Part shown: piece after piece, positions 1 to 11,799 of the stretch
Layout of the letters: every line of letters starts with the position of its first letter
Position numbering within the stretch: position 1 is the stretch's first letter
Origin: Amanita rubescens
Lineage: Eukaryota; Basidiomycota; Agaricomycetes; Agaricales; Amanitaceae
Assembly: GCA_015039365.1 (NCBI GenBank)
Contig: WION01000441.1
Span: 1-43,728, forward strand
DNA: 43,728 nt
Direction: 5' to 3'
Notes under the pieces: generated by a model
Told to the model about the DNA's origin: nothing
The model's input: the letters and a program-made list of their open reading frames with translations, nothing else
Databases searched by the model: none
Translations under genes and position numbers: made by a program

Positions 1-649
1 TTTCAACAATAAGGCAGTGGGTGTGCTGCAAGGGCGCGGGTTTTGGGAGGTGGTGGGCGCGCACGTGTGAAGTTGGGAGATCCGGGTCTTGCTTGGGAGA
101 TGCTGATCTTGGGAGACGCGCAGTGAGAAGGCGAATGCAAAAACACCATTATTATCTAGAAAGAAGAAAAAAAGAAAGGGATGAACGATGTGCATTTTGA
201 CAATGAGGCGCCAGGCATTGTTGCGCAAATGCGGAAGTTGCGTGGCGGTGAGGGTACTTGCAGAAGCAGGAGTAGAGGTTTGGGCTGCTGCGCGGGTGAG
301 AGTTATGTACGCGTGAATGCAACAGCTGAGTCATTATTTAGAAAAAAAATTAAAATAAAATAAAGTGCGGACGACGTACGTTCTTCAACAGTGATGCGCA
401 TATGCGGTGGGAGGTTGGTGTGAATGTGGGAGTTGCGTGGGCGAGCGGGAGATCGGATGTGCGCTGCCATTCTGAAAGCGGGTGCTTACGGAGTGCTGCA
501 GGGCCCTGGCCTCACCCAGGCCTCATCTAGAGGGCGATCGATTGATCCTTTGCCGAAGGACGAAGGGAATAAAAGCATTGTCCCTTGTCCCAATATAACA
601 AAAATCAGCTCGGTACTAGTAGACTTTCGGTAGTAACGCTCAACGCACC
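1..649. other. No gene recognised
   Basis: This left-edge stretch holds only short open frames without recognisable domains. It contains purine-rich and A-rich runs, for example near 160-178 and 335-362, and two loosely similar G-rich segments around 20-60 and 410-500. It may be the upstream flank of the decayed DUF6534 copy that follows. I see no promoter or RNA gene that I could defend. Confidence 0.5.
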
Positions 650-1964
650 GCGTCTGCTTTCTACGCATCAAATTTAGGTCTCTTACTCCTTGTTCTGATT
701 CAACACACAAGCTTCTACCATTGATTTTTCCTCGGCCCCATTGTGCCATTGGTATTATTGGTAAGCAACCGCATCCTCATTAATCAACCAAATGGTAGCA
801 TACTAGGAGAGATAATATCAACACTATTTGTTGGCAACCATGTCAACCTGTTCTCTACGGGGCCTTAACTGTGCAATTCTGTATGTCTTCTGCATGTCAA
901 CGTCTCGAGGTGTTGCCAATCTTTCGCAGATTTATATTATACATATTTTCCCAAGGATCCGCGGCTATTGAAAACGGTCGTATACCTTGTCTACGTGACA
1001 GAGACGGTCTATACGATTTTACTATTGTATTATCTGGGAGCTTTCACGTTCATTTATCCCGTGGAGAATTTCTTTTACTACCTTTGGTCTTCGATGGTCA
1101 TCCCAGTATGCGGAGCAATAGGTGCGTGCTTAACCCCAGCTTCAGATTAAAAATAATTTATTGAACGTTTGTAGTGGCATTTCTAACGCAAGCTATGTAC
1201 GCCCATCGTATTCGGGCCCTTGGCAAAGTAAAATATATTCCGTGGTGCATTGTGGTGGTATGAAGGCCTCAAATTACACTCCGTTCTCCATGCTACCTCC
1301 CCGTTGCTATAGTTACTTTCCTTGGAACTTGTTGTCGTCATCATCATGGTGGCAATTTATCCAATCTACGAAGTCATAATTGTGAGTGACTTGACCTTTC
1401 GAATAACGCTTGGTCGGCTGAGATGAACAACCTTTCAGGTATGGGTATCCATCTCACTGGTGATTGATGTCATAATTGCAATTGCCATGGTCTGGTCTGT
1501 GCGTAATCCATCTATTGATCAGTCTCTTCCACCTGTTATACTGACACCCATTCTCAGCTAAAGAGAAATAAAATACTTTCCAAACAATTGAGATCTAAAG
1601 TAACTCGTTTGGTTCACCTCATAATTGGGACAGGTACCCTGACAGGTATTTTCACTACATTCTCTGAGAGTATTATCACGTCTAAGTGGGACAATCAGCT
1701 ATAATAAACCTCATTACTGTCATATTATTTGCCGCTCAAATACGTGAAGGATATGCCATTTACAGTCCGGCAATTGTCCTATCGAAGCTCTATGCTAATT
1801 CGATGATGGTCTTTCTTAATGATCGCGCCCCGGTTTTTGGTGGTCTCGACGGCAATGCAACTTTAGATGCGGTGACTGTCCCTCTTGGTCCCCTTCATTT
1901 TGAAACTGCAACTGGGCCAGCGGACGCTAATCAAGGTCGCGATGATGTTGGGAGTAGTGCGTAG
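650..1964 (+). pseudogene. DUF6534-type membrane protein, decayed copy 1
   Basis: This copy keeps the seven-exon structure of the intact copy at 16.0-17.3 kb. Exon 3 is 930-1121, exon 4 1175-1257, exon 5 1313-1381, exon 6 1439-1498 and exon 7 1558-1964, with matching splice sites. The family signature near the end is clear: a P-A-I-V-L-S-K-L-Y-A-N-S block followed by L-N-D-R. It is broken in three places. No start codon is found in the exon 1 region. The AG acceptor before exon 2 (about 825) is lost and exon 2 has a net one-base loss. Exon 7 has a one-base loss near 1690, also present in the 12.2 kb copy. It lies tail to tail with the F-box/WD40 gene, the arrangement from which the tandem array appears to derive. 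DUF6534 proteins are multi-pass membrane proteins of unknown function. Confidence 0.8.
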
Positions 1965-2155
1965 AGGCGAACGACGAACGAAGTTGATCCTGAATAGATG
2001 TCCTGTATGAACGAGACTGGTATATATAGACAAATGTCGTTATTGGGCGCTTGAATAGTTGTATTGACACTTAGGAGTGTTATGCAAGTCGTCTCTGACC
2101 TCATCACATCTGTAGCGACCATTCCATTGACTGGCCTTACAAGCCACAATTGATC

Positions 2156-4308
2156 TCACGACAAACAAATAAAACTCGTATCAATCCCGTGAGCGAAATC
2201 CCAAATGCATATCCGCTATACGAGATACCCGTCAGAAACAGCGACGACGAGGCCGTGGTGAAAAAAATGCATACATAGTCTTCCCCACACGATACGACCT
2301 TCGTCTTGTCAAATGCAATGCATAAGATTCTCCCGGTATGCCCTCCAGTTAAATCAGCCACAAGTGTTCCGCTTCGACGATCCCAGATCTTGATAGTCTT
2401 GTCATAACTGCCGCTCACGACAAATTTCTCTCCAAGTACCACACTACGCACTAGGTCCACGTGCTTTGCGCTACGCGCTTGAGAAGAGGGACCATTATGA
2501 GCATGTAATGCACCAATATCGTTGCTCCCGCAAGCTCTGCATACAATTCTTACGGCTCTTTCGCTCGACGTCGAATTTGGCCGTGCACAGAAGCACGAGC
2601 AAGGACAAGGACATGAGCATGGATGCGTAGCCAAGTCAACATCGTTTTCGTCATCTGTACTGTCGGCTGTACTGAACGCTCCCGAGAGAAATTCGGGGTC
2701 AAATTGGTACGGTGCATTATTTGGGCCGCTGCTTGAGGTGGTGGAGAAGCCAGCGGCGGCAGTCTGCGCTCCCGACGTCTCGAGTAGCGTACCTTCCTGC
2801 GTTGTGGACCAACCTTTCAGCGTCGTCATGTCAAAAAGTCTCAACTGCCTGTCCGACGAGCCGGTGAGGATAAAAGGTGGCTTAAAGTCAATTGAAGCGA
2901 TTCTACACCATGGTCCTGAGCCGATCCGCAGTTGGAAGCAAAACACTCACCCTCGGCTATGATGATCTTCATACGTGCGCAACAGCTTACCCGTCTCGAG
3001 GTCCCACAACTTGACTGAACGATCTCCGGAACCAGAAACGATCAGGTTTTTATATATCGATACAGCATTGACCGCCGCTCGGTGTTCGCTTAACACAAAC
3101 TGGGGTACCAAATCCGGAAAGGAGTACGTTCTCATTGTCTGATCTTGTGTCGGAGAGGTCGCGTATCAGCATATGCATTCTCCGAGATCGGATTCTAATC
3201 CTACCTTTTGAACATGTCACCATCCTTTCACTGTCAAACCTTACACAGAGAACGCTGTCCGCGTGATCTGATATGACTTTAACCAACTTGTCCGAATTTA
3301 GATCCCACACTACGACCATTCCGTCGGTTCCAGCGCTCGCTAGGAATCCACTGTGCACGCATATACTTAACACGCTTCCTGTGTGGATCCCGCTGAAGAC
3401 GCGAGATGCTTTACGTGATTCGAGATCCCATTCTTTAACTGTCTTGTCCCGCGAGCTGGTAAAGAGTGTCTGGCGACCAGTTATGGGGTATGTGTAGAGT
3501 TGGAGACAGTATATCATTGTGCCGTGACCGGGAGTTTGCCGCGTCTGCAGATGGGAAAGACGGTAAGAGCCGCGGAGAAAACGGGTATGCAAAAGCCTAT
3601 TCGTAAGAAAAAGGATTTTGTAGTTAGCCGAGGAGTTGGGGTTGGAAATGAATGGCCAAGAGCACTGTTGGTGTACGCCCGGACTGGAGTGGTGGATATT
3701 ATTGGAGGCGGACATCGTGACCGGGAACGAGGGCTCGCCTATGACCATCGACTCGGAAGCAATTCCAGAGTCAATTCCAGGGCCTTCGTGGTCCAAATCC
3801 CCCATTCCCTCATCTTCGGTATCGTCCCAAGGTTCAGCAGTGTAATCACCGCTCGTGTGCCCCAACAAGGGTCGCGGATCGCGCCATTCCCAGCCTCGGA
3901 CGCGACACAACCTCTTCCATAGTTCCTGGTCTTCTGTGAGGGTCCGCCACCTCCTACAGACTAGAGAGCAGGTCTGGATAGACCTGTAAGAAAGGAACGC
4001 GAGGACGTGAAGGGCAAGTTCGGTTGGAAGAGACTGTTCACGGTCGGGCGTCAGTGTCACAATGATATAGAATGCAACTGGACACGCACGCTGAGAATAT
4101 CGAATGGCAGCAAAGGGGCGATGTGTCGTTGAATCGACGCTAGATGAGATCTGGGCAGAGCTGCGAGCAGTCTATATACCAGTTCTGTGTAGCCCCGGGG
4201 TTCAGCCTGAGTACACTTGACGTCAATAAAGTACTTACCTTCGCATTCTTTGGGGTTGGAGAGTCCAGAAATCCCGGCTAGTTCGTGGCTGTTGGTGTTG
4301 AAAGACAT
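2156..4308 (-). CDS. F-box and WD40-repeat protein (SCF substrate receptor)
   Basis: Six exons in consistent phase give about 624 aa: 4239-4308, 4090-4184, 3205-4033, 2951-3143, 2275-2902 and 2156-2215. An N-terminal segment with ALPRSHLASIQ precedes an F-box (SLPTELALHVLAFLSYRSIQ, then CRRWR), which is split by a 56 nt intron. WD repeats follow, ending in units such as KLWDLETG, LRLFD, KIWDRRSG and a last blade GEDYRICIWDFAHGIDTSFI. The 54 nt intron in exon 1 is in frame and optional. Without the 2216-2274 intron the C-terminus reads as unrelated sequence, so splicing there is needed for the last blade. Such proteins recruit substrates to Skp1-cullin ubiquitin ligases; the substrate is not deducible. 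An acidic and Ser/Pro-rich insert follows the F-box. The gene's 3' end is copied three times in the tandem array. Confidence 0.9.
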
Positions 4309-4585
4309 GAGGTTGCTATCACAACCAATTGCAAGCGTCGGGAACTCGCGCGTACGTTCTCCCTGACTCTGCCTCCACTGGCCGCGCCGCTCGGTCGTTC
4401 GCTTCAGCTAAACGATAGCGAACTCTGCGTCGCGACTCAAATCCGTACTTTCTGATTTCTGGCCGATGCCTTCGGACAACCACCATCGCTTCCGAGAAAT
4501 TCTTCAATTTCTCAGTCCTGGCGAACGCGATGGCTATTAGTATAAAGCGAGCGACATTTCGACCGCTAGATCATAGCCAACACAG
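4309..4585. promoter_or_regulatory. Divergent promoter, F-box/WD40 and ICMT genes
   Basis: This 277 bp spacer lies between two start codons pointing away from each other, so it must hold both promoters. A TATA-like element (tataaag) at 4541-4547 lies about 40 bases upstream of the methyltransferase start and is the only core element I can point to. No operator or upstream reading frame stands out. Confidence 0.55.
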
Positions 4586-5370
4586 ATGGTTCCAGTTCTC
4601 CTCGCCAAGATCCCTTGTCTGCTGCTGGTGACATATTGTCTCCAGATTTCGTTCACAGCACCAACACCCCGCGCTAGTGTTAAAGACGGCGCCGTAATCA
4701 AATCGTTTTCAGAGAGAGTTTTGCGGTTCGTTACGGCTTCCATATGCCACTGGAGAGTACGTATGATATTCCGAACATCCGTATTGTTAAATAACATTTC
4801 TAACTATTCCACTTTTAGCGTTCTCTCTGGGTTGTGGCTATGGCTGAAATACTGGTCGTTTCTTCAAAAGCCATCCCTTTGTTCCCATTCTCAAATGTCA
4901 TACTCTCTACACTACTATTTGGGGAAGAAGAACACCGGATCCGCTTGACACCAGCTACAGCCATCGCATTACCCTTGGCCATCATCGGTGCTATCATCCG
5001 CAAGTGGTGTTACCGCGAGCTCGGAAATCACTTCACATACGAGTTGACCATTCGAAAAGACCATAGCCTAGTAACCACTGGGCCCTACAGCGTCGTACGC
5101 CACCCGAGTTATACAGCAGTCATCATTAACGTATTCGTCATTTATCTGCTGCATGGAACGAAAGGATCCTGGGTGAGGGAGTCTGGGCTGATGGTGAATT
5201 TGTTGGGAAAGGTTTTCGTGTACGGATTTGCAGCGTACACGCTTACGTTCTTCATCAGTTTGATGGTTAGGACGAAGGAAGAAGACAGAGAGTTGAGAAA
5301 GAGGTTTGGAAAACAGTGGGATGATTGGGCAACGAGAGTTCCTTACTCTTTGATCCCTGGTATCATTTGA
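4586..5370 (+). CDS. STE14: Protein-S-isoprenylcysteine O-methyltransferase
   Basis: Two exons (4586-4756 and 4819-5370, with a 62 nt GTACGT...TAG intron in phase 0) encode 240 aa, about the length of yeast Ste14. The enzyme methylates the C-terminal prenylcysteine of farnesylated or geranylgeranylated CaaX proteins, including Ras and mating pheromones, in the ER membrane. The sequence has hydrophobic N-terminal segments. The conserved catalytic core follows: TTGPYSVVRHPSY in the cofactor-binding loop, a membrane hairpin, then EEDRELRKRFGKQW and a final R-V-P-Y-S-L-I-P-G. In basidiomycetes the substrates include lipopeptide mating pheromones, so a link to mating is plausible but inferred. It is divergent from the F-box gene. 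No damage is seen. Confidence 0.93.
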
Positions 5371-5639
5371 TGACGTGTAGAACCAAGAATCATATCCCAA
5401 AACACAAGATGCCACATATCACACAAACTTGTAACATCTACTCTTGAACGTTCACGAACGTCGATACCTAGAAAGATATGCCTCCTAGCAAGGACAAGAT
5501 TTCAAGACTAGTTTCGGACGTCGACGCTTCCCCTGAATGCTGTTAACCCAAATTATATTTCTTACCATGCATCTGTGGATCCGTCACAATAATAGTTTCA
5601 TCAAGCAGGACAGCTAACTTTCGGTCCCGTCGGTTCCAA
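5371..5639. other. Intergenic, ICMT 3' flank
   Basis: This is a convergent spacer between the methyltransferase stop and the 3' end of a decayed DUF6534 copy on the other strand. It should hold both 3' ends. I recognise no coding sequence. Confidence 0.5.
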
Positions 5640-6585
5640 CTTGCTACCCCTTGAGGCATCATCAACTTGTTCTTCTTGTGCCGTATCTGTCGGCCCAGCT
5701 ATTGTAGATCGAAGCGAACTGTACCGTATCCAATGTTTCGTGATTATCCCGCGCATGGCCAGACATAATACGATCATTGAGAGAGACCATCATCGAATTG
5801 GCATAAAGCTTGGAGAGAACAACAGCTGGTCCAAAAGCGGCAGCGGACCCAAAACTAATAATACAAGAGTGACTAGATTTGTTGTAGCTAATCGCCATCG
5901 ATTAGACGTGATGACGTTTTGTTGCAAGTAATTTACCTGTCAACACACCCGTGCCAATTATGAGATGAACCAAGCGAGTAACTTTCGACTTCAACTATTT
6001 GGAAACTATTTTGTCTCGCCTTAGCTATCGGATTATTGGATATACCATGGCAACCGCAATTATGGTGTCAATCATCAGCGAGATGGACGCCCATCCCTGA
6101 AAAGGCTGTTCGCCTCAGCTGAACAAGCGTTCGATACATCAGGCCACTCACGAGTATGAGATAATTAGGGACGCCTAAAAAGGGCGACATGGCGATAACG
6201 GCAACAAATTCTATCACCAAGATATTAGCGCATGTAAAGAAACAGGGTTTCAAACTTGCGCACCACTAAGATGCACCACGAGACGTATTTTAGTTTTGGA
6301 AAGGGCCCGAATGCGGCAAAGGACGTACAGAGCTGCACGGTTAGGGCACCATACAACAACCAGTTGATTACGCTGCAGACGAACTGAAGTTGATGAGAAT
6401 TGCAATATCCAGCATGTTATCGCGCTTAGCTGAATACCCACCCATGAGGTACTCGCGCCAACGCCAAGGTAAAGGTGACTAGTAAAAATAGAAATGGGAC
6501 ACAGGTTCGGATTTCGCTCATGGAGGTCGAAGTAGCTGAGAGGTGCACATGTGAGTATAAATCCAAGACGAGACGCGACGAGCAT
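5640..6585 (-). pseudogene. DUF6534-type gene, deletion-bearing copy 2
   Basis: The 3' end still encodes the family block A-V-V-L-S-K-L-Y-A-N-S and L-N-D-R, and the exon 6 and exon 5 equivalents are recognisable at about 6060-6105 and 6155-6245. The copy is heavily damaged. Exon 2 (L-L-Y-G-A-L-T-V-Q-L) runs directly into the second half of exon 4 (R-I-R-A-L-S-K) near 6300-6360, so exon 3, its introns and half of exon 4 are missing. Intron 6 is shrunken. An in-frame TAG interrupts the exon 7 equivalent near 5995. The sequence is more diverged from the array copies than they are from each other, suggesting an older duplicate. Confidence 0.75.
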
Positions 6586-6589
6586 GGCT

Positions 6590-7319
6590 ATGCATCAATT
6601 GCACAGAGCGGTGTTATAGACTACTAAGCGGCAGCCCCGTACCCATGGGGTTCACGTTCGTGAAGCATATGGACACCAATATATTGACAGCTGGTGTAGT
6701 GGATGCATCGTGTCAAGATGAGGTGGCTAGTAGGGGTGTTGCTGGAAATTGATATGGGACCGCTGGGACGCGTAAAGAAGCCAGCACACTGGGTAATTTC
6801 AAGTTGATCGAACAAAGTTACACCGCGCCGTTACCTCCGACTCGGAAGCTGGCCGCAAGCTAATATTAATGCCGGTGCTGGCTGAAGCGCTAAACGCTGA
6901 GTGTATCTCGTTTGCATGAATGACACCGGCGTCCGAGTCAGGACCCGACAACAATCACTTTGGTAAGCGCTCGAAGAGCTTTTCTGATAGATTACAGTAT
7001 CTGCGGAGACCTGTCGGTTACTTGGGGCAATTGCTGCTACTAACCATGAGTAGGGGGCCATCTGAACTCGCTACACCATAATCTTCTCGTTGTTCGCCTT
7101 TTCAATGTTTGTTGTTATGCGGTAGGGTGCGTCCAAGCATCGTAATCTTCAGCAGAACTGTCTGTTACGAGTGGTGGACTGTCGTGCTAGCATGATGCAA
7201 CGTTGTGGAAAACAAATGAATCAAAGGACGAAGACGAAGCGGCAAATAAATAATAATTTGGTTACTACATACTATGTCCATATATCCATCAATGTTCAAT
7301 TCACTACTAGTTTTCCTCT
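6590..7319. other. No intact gene
   Basis: Only short frames without recognisable domains are present. A stretch around 6700-6770 loosely resembles 6470-6500 on the same strand, which may be a small local duplication of the 5' flank of copy 2. No mobile element ends or RNA genes were seen. Confidence 0.4.
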
Positions 7320-8569
7320 TCATGCAGGACAGCTATCTTGTTTGACGGGAACTTCGACCGCCGTCCGTGCCGACTTGTTACTCTCTACACCACCCCCATC
7401 GTACCCTTCCAAAGCTAGTTCTTGTGCTGAGTCTGTCGGCCCAGCTACTGTTGCAAAATGAAGTGAATCGAGTATTACAGTTGCATGGTTATCACGGCCA
7501 TGATCACCAGACGGTGTGCGGTCATTGAGAAACACCATCATTGAATTAGCGTAGAGCTTGGATAGAACGATGGCTGGTCCATAAACGATGGAAACATTTC
7601 CATAAGCTAAACCCCAGGCAAAAGTGACAACAGTGACGAGATTTACTACAGCTGATTGTCCTCGCTCAGACATGATAATGCTTTAAAGAAACTGAAAAAA
7701 TATACCTGTCAAGGCACCCGTGCCAATTACGAGGTAAACCAAACGGGCTACCTTAGACTTGGCCTCTTTGGAGAGTGTTTCGGTTTGCCTCAGCTGAAAA
7801 TGGATTTAAGTGTCGTGCAGACTAATTACTCGATCAATTACGCACAGACCAGACCATAGCACCTGCAATAAGGACGGCGATCGTTAACGAGACACAGGTC
7901 CATCCCTGAAAGGCCGTTCCTGTCAGTTGGACAAGTCCTAGGCACGTCATGTCACCTACAAGTATGAGAAATTTAAGCGCGAACGGCGGTAAAGCTACGA
8001 GGGAAATCAACTCCAATACCATCAACTATATATTATGAAATTGACATTTGGAACGAAGCAGAAAATAAGACTTGCGTACCACCACAATGCACCATAGGAG
8101 CTTGTTTAGTTTCCCGAGAGTCCGAATATGATAGGCATACATGGCCTGCGTTGAAAATGCCACTTTTGCAGAAATCCAATGAATTTGCCTTGAGCTGGGA
8201 ATAAGCTACAACCAGTACGCACCTATTCCGCCGCATACGGGGACTCCGATGGTCACCATCAATGAAGCCCCAGCGAAGAAGGTATTGAAAAAAGAGTTCC
8301 CCATATCATACGTTAGAAGAATTGTTTGTGCCGTTTCTACCGCATAGACAACATATACAACCGCTTTCAATTGCCATGGATCCCCAGAAAAGGATATATA
8401 ATACAGATCTACAAAAGAGTAGCCTTAGCACATAGTGGTATTAAATGTTGATGCGCAAAGCATACAGAGTTGGACAGTTAGAGCGCCATACAAGAGCACG
8501 TTGACGGCATTGCCAGAAAACTGAAGTTGGTGAGAATTTAGTTAGTTACGGCTTAGCTGAACACTCACC
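7320..8569 (-). pseudogene. DUF6534-type gene copy 3 with nonsense codon
   Basis: Six of the seven exons are clean by comparison with the 16 kb copy: 8466-8520, 8223-8408, 8080-8162, 7960-8025, 7846-7905 and 7320-7793, all in phase. The encoded protein would have the usual multi-pass pattern and the S-K-L-Y-A-N-S / L-N-D-R block. Exon 7 contains an in-frame TAA at 7683-7685, where the array copies have CAG or CGG, so the conserved terminal part is cut off. The first exon upstream of 8569 has no ATG in the right frame; candidate ATGs near 8650-8670 need an extra intron. The gene is divergent from the SET/MYND gene. It is more diverged than the three array copies and could be very recently inactivated, since everything else is open. 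Confidence 0.75.
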
Positions 8570-8992
8570 AATGACACACCGGTGGTGAAGAACTGAGGGT
8601 ACGTTCTTCATAATACTTCCGTTAGAAATGAGCAGTAAGAGATCCAAGTGCGACGTACGGTGTGCTCATGGCGGTTGGAGTATTTGGAGACACATCGTTC
8701 TGATGTGCGTAAGTGACATTTATATCCAAGATACGGGAAGGCTAAAGATGCTATGCTGATCGGAGCAGAAGAATGATTCCATGTATCATATATCAAGGAG
8801 TGGTGTCTTCGTACACAGCAATGATAGCGCTAAACGGCAGGCTGACGTTGTGAGTGCCATAATAAATTTACTCATCCTGCAGTGCGGGTTTTACGTTTCA
8901 GAGCTTACAAGGTATGAGCCTTAGTTGGAAACATCAAGATTGTGACCGTGTCGTGAGCGTGACTGCTCGGAGCTCCGGAGACGCGTCCGATC
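8570..8992. promoter_or_regulatory. Divergent spacer, DUF6534 copy 3 / SET-MYND gene
   Basis: The stretch lies between the first certain exon of DUF6534 copy 3 (-) and the SET/MYND start at 8993 (+). It must contain the SET/MYND promoter and the unresolved first exon of copy 3. I see no clear TATA element. Confidence 0.4.
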
Positions 8993-11344
8993 ATGTCAGA
9001 CTTTGCCAACCTTCGGAAAGCGCGCCGAGAAAAGGAACAGCAAAAGTCCTATATCTCCCGTTCCAAAAGCGAGAACGAGCAAGGTGTTCAGAGAGACACA
9101 AAAGCAGGCGAATTACCGAGCGAAGTCCCAGGATTGCTAGAAGGCTTCTACACCACCTGGCCTACTTCTCGTTTCGAGATCCGCATCTCGGTTGAGGACT
9201 CTCTTCGCGGAAGGGGCGTTTTCTCTCGAGAACAATACCGTCCGGGTAAGTTTTCTATTTAGATTGATGTCTGGCTCAATCCATCATCTACAAACACAGC
9301 ATGACGATTGTTTTCTTTCTCTCATAAAGGTGATGTCTTGGCTATCATCAAACCAAGTGTCTCCGTCCTTTCCATCGACAACCTTTCAAAGTACTGTTCC
9401 ACTTGCGCTTCTTCGGCCTCGGAAAACAAAGGTCTCAGACGATGCCCTAACTGTAAAGTAGTACACTATTGCGATGCTGTAAGTCATCTTCGAGCGCATA
9501 TATGAACTGGGCTGAACACTTGCCTACAGAACTGCCAAAACCGGGATTGGTCTTTGCATAAGTATGAATGCACCGCCCTTCAGTCGTGGGCTAAGGCAGC
9601 TCCTTCCCTCCAAGTTGCAATTCCCAGTGATGCTGTCCGATGTCTGGGGCGCATATTATGGCGGAAAAAAAAGTCTGAAAGCCAAGGCGCCCTTGTACGT
9701 TACATTGCTTTCTGAAAGACAGACGTCTAACTTGAGGCTCAATAGATCGATGCATTGCAATCTCGTATGTCATCTCAATATAATTAGGAGAGCATTGGCA
9801 CAAATCCTTCCAACCATTTCTAGACCGAACATCCTTGCAAACGTCGGTGTATGAGCTGCATACGCATCTTGCGCATGCGCTCGTGCGTTACCTTGGTCTC
9901 TCTTCTCCAGAGGAGATGGAAGGTTACGGGCTAAAATCCGTCGCCGACCTTGTGGATTTGATATCCCGCGTAAGCTGATATACATATCCACTGTTTGAAA
10001 AGTGCTTAATTCCTCGTATAGTTCACGACTAATGCCATAGGTTTGACAACTCCTCCTTTGACAGCTATAGGAACCTGTATCTCACCCTCCGTTGCCTTAT
10101 TGAATCATTCCTGCGACCCCAATGTTGTGATGGTATTTCCGCGAACTTCCAGTGACCCCAAGCTACAAGAATCTATCTTACATGTTGTAGCGATCAAACT
10201 AATAAATGCTGGAGAAGAGGTGTGACACGCGCTCGTTTAATTGTTGGCCGTGTTGACATTCTGTCCTAGTTGTTAACTTCATATATCGATACTACACTTC
10301 CTGGTGAGGAAAGGCGGGAAATTTTGAAAGAGACTTATAATTTCGATTGCAAATGCTCATTATGTGTGCCTGCCACTGGATACGTGGACCCTCGTGAGGC
10401 ATTGCTATGTCCAACAAGGAAGGACGGTTCACGCAACATCTGCGATGGACTCTGCGAAGTACCCAAAGAGGGTGAGCACTCTTCCGGTCCCTGGAAATGT
10501 TCAATGCCTTATTATTGATAGCGACTACGAGGTCTCGCTGTAATGTTTGCAATTCGTCAATCAATGTCAATGTCGTGACCGAGATACTCGACGCTATAGC
10601 CGTTGCTCAAGAAGGTCTTGCGAAAGCAAACGATCTTCAGTTCAAAGGTACAAGCATTGCCCAATTTCGATGTCCCGTTAATCGTATTGCATTCGTATAG
10701 ATCTTGAACGAGCCTTGCGCCTCACGTCCAATCTAATTGGTATCTTGACATCAGTTGGGCTTGCTCCAGGTGCACATCCTTTGTTGGCACTATCAAGGCT
10801 TCATTCAGCGCTGCTCGTCAATAATCTACCCGATCTTGGCCCCGCACTCGATTCAGGGTTTTCATTGCAACGAGATCCGCTGTTGGATTCTTCTTACATA
10901 CCTTCTCAGACAGCAATAACCACACTTGCCCCTCAAACTACGGAGGAAAGGAAGTACGCTGAAGAGGCGCAGCAAAAGCTTGATGATGCCATTCGCGCGG
11001 CCTTGCGAGCGTGCACGGGTCTTTCCAGCGTGCTTGCGTCTGGTCACCCCCTGAGGGGATTGGCTCTTGCGGAACTGGGGAAGCTGTTGAGCGTTGATGA
11101 ACGCGTACCGAAGTATTTAGAAGGAAGTAACGGGAATGGTGGAAATCAGAGAGGTGTCTATCCTCCTTCTGGTCCTGCGAGATTGCGCCTTGCCAGGGAC
11201 ACACTTGTACGAGCTCGGTCAGAACTAATGATCGGTTTTGGGGCCGCGAATGAGGGCGGTGAGGTGGGCAAGGAGGTGAGGGAGTGGTTGATAAGGGTGG
11301 AAAAGGAGCTTCAGGTATGGACGACTGGGATGCAAAGAGTCTAA
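8993..11344 (+). CDS. SET and MYND domain protein (SMYD/Set5-like methyltransferase)
   Basis: Nine exons in consistent phase give 633 aa: 8993-9245, 9330-9478, 9530-9694, 9746-9764, 9824-9969, 10022-10219, 10270-10471, 10522-10647 and 10701-11344. The SET domain starts with GRGVFS and is split by a MYND zinc finger (C-S-T-C ... C-P-N-C ... H-Y-C-D ... C-Q ... H-K-Y-E-C). It continues with LLNHSCDPN and the catalytic-type tyrosine in GEELLTSYID, then a post-SET cysteine cluster C-K-C-S-L-C. The C-terminal half is helical, as in SMYD proteins. The family methylates lysines on histones or other proteins using S-adenosylmethionine; the substrate here is unknown. Exon 4 is only 19 nt. The last ~135 bp are duplicated, broken, at 19.6 kb. 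Confidence 0.9.
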
Positions 11345-11534
11345 GGTGCTGTTATTTTGTTTCAACCGGCGGTATTCATCTAACTGTATTGCAGAGATGA
11401 TCAAGTAGTAAATTAATCTTTCCAATATTTCCTATGGCGGAGAAATGCACAGTTGGCTGCACTCGTGATCTGTGTTGAAACAGCTCATTTGTCTTAAGGA
11501 CTTGCGCGTCCAGCAGAAATGAGTCAAACTTTAT
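11345..11534. other. SET/MYND gene 3' flank
   Basis: This is a non-coding spacer between the SET/MYND stop and the first tandem segment. Sequence from about 11,520 onward (tcaggccgtac and following) recurs at 19.80 kb, so it is the left edge of the duplicated material. Confidence 0.5.
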
Positions 11535-11799
11535 AGCCTCAGGCCGTACAAACGCCGTCAGCTCAAACTCGACATCGTCGATGTCTCCCTCGTGAAGAGT
11601 CGGTGTAAAGGGAGCCCAAGCAAGTCATTTAATACTGGCTCCAGAATTTATGGTCGGATGCGACGGATGGCTACCGCTATGATCATCTACGGCCAAAATC
11701 GCTTTAATGCTTGCTCGTGGATGGTGGATCCACGAGAATCAGAGTTGGTGTGCCACATTGAAGCGCGTGGACGGGAAGTGAACCCTTGCCAGGGCAAGC

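Noticed and set aside
2522..2962. Open frame of 146 codons on the plus strand
   Set aside because: It lies wholly antisense to the F-box/WD40 coding exon and has no domain; the sense strand has clear WD repeats.
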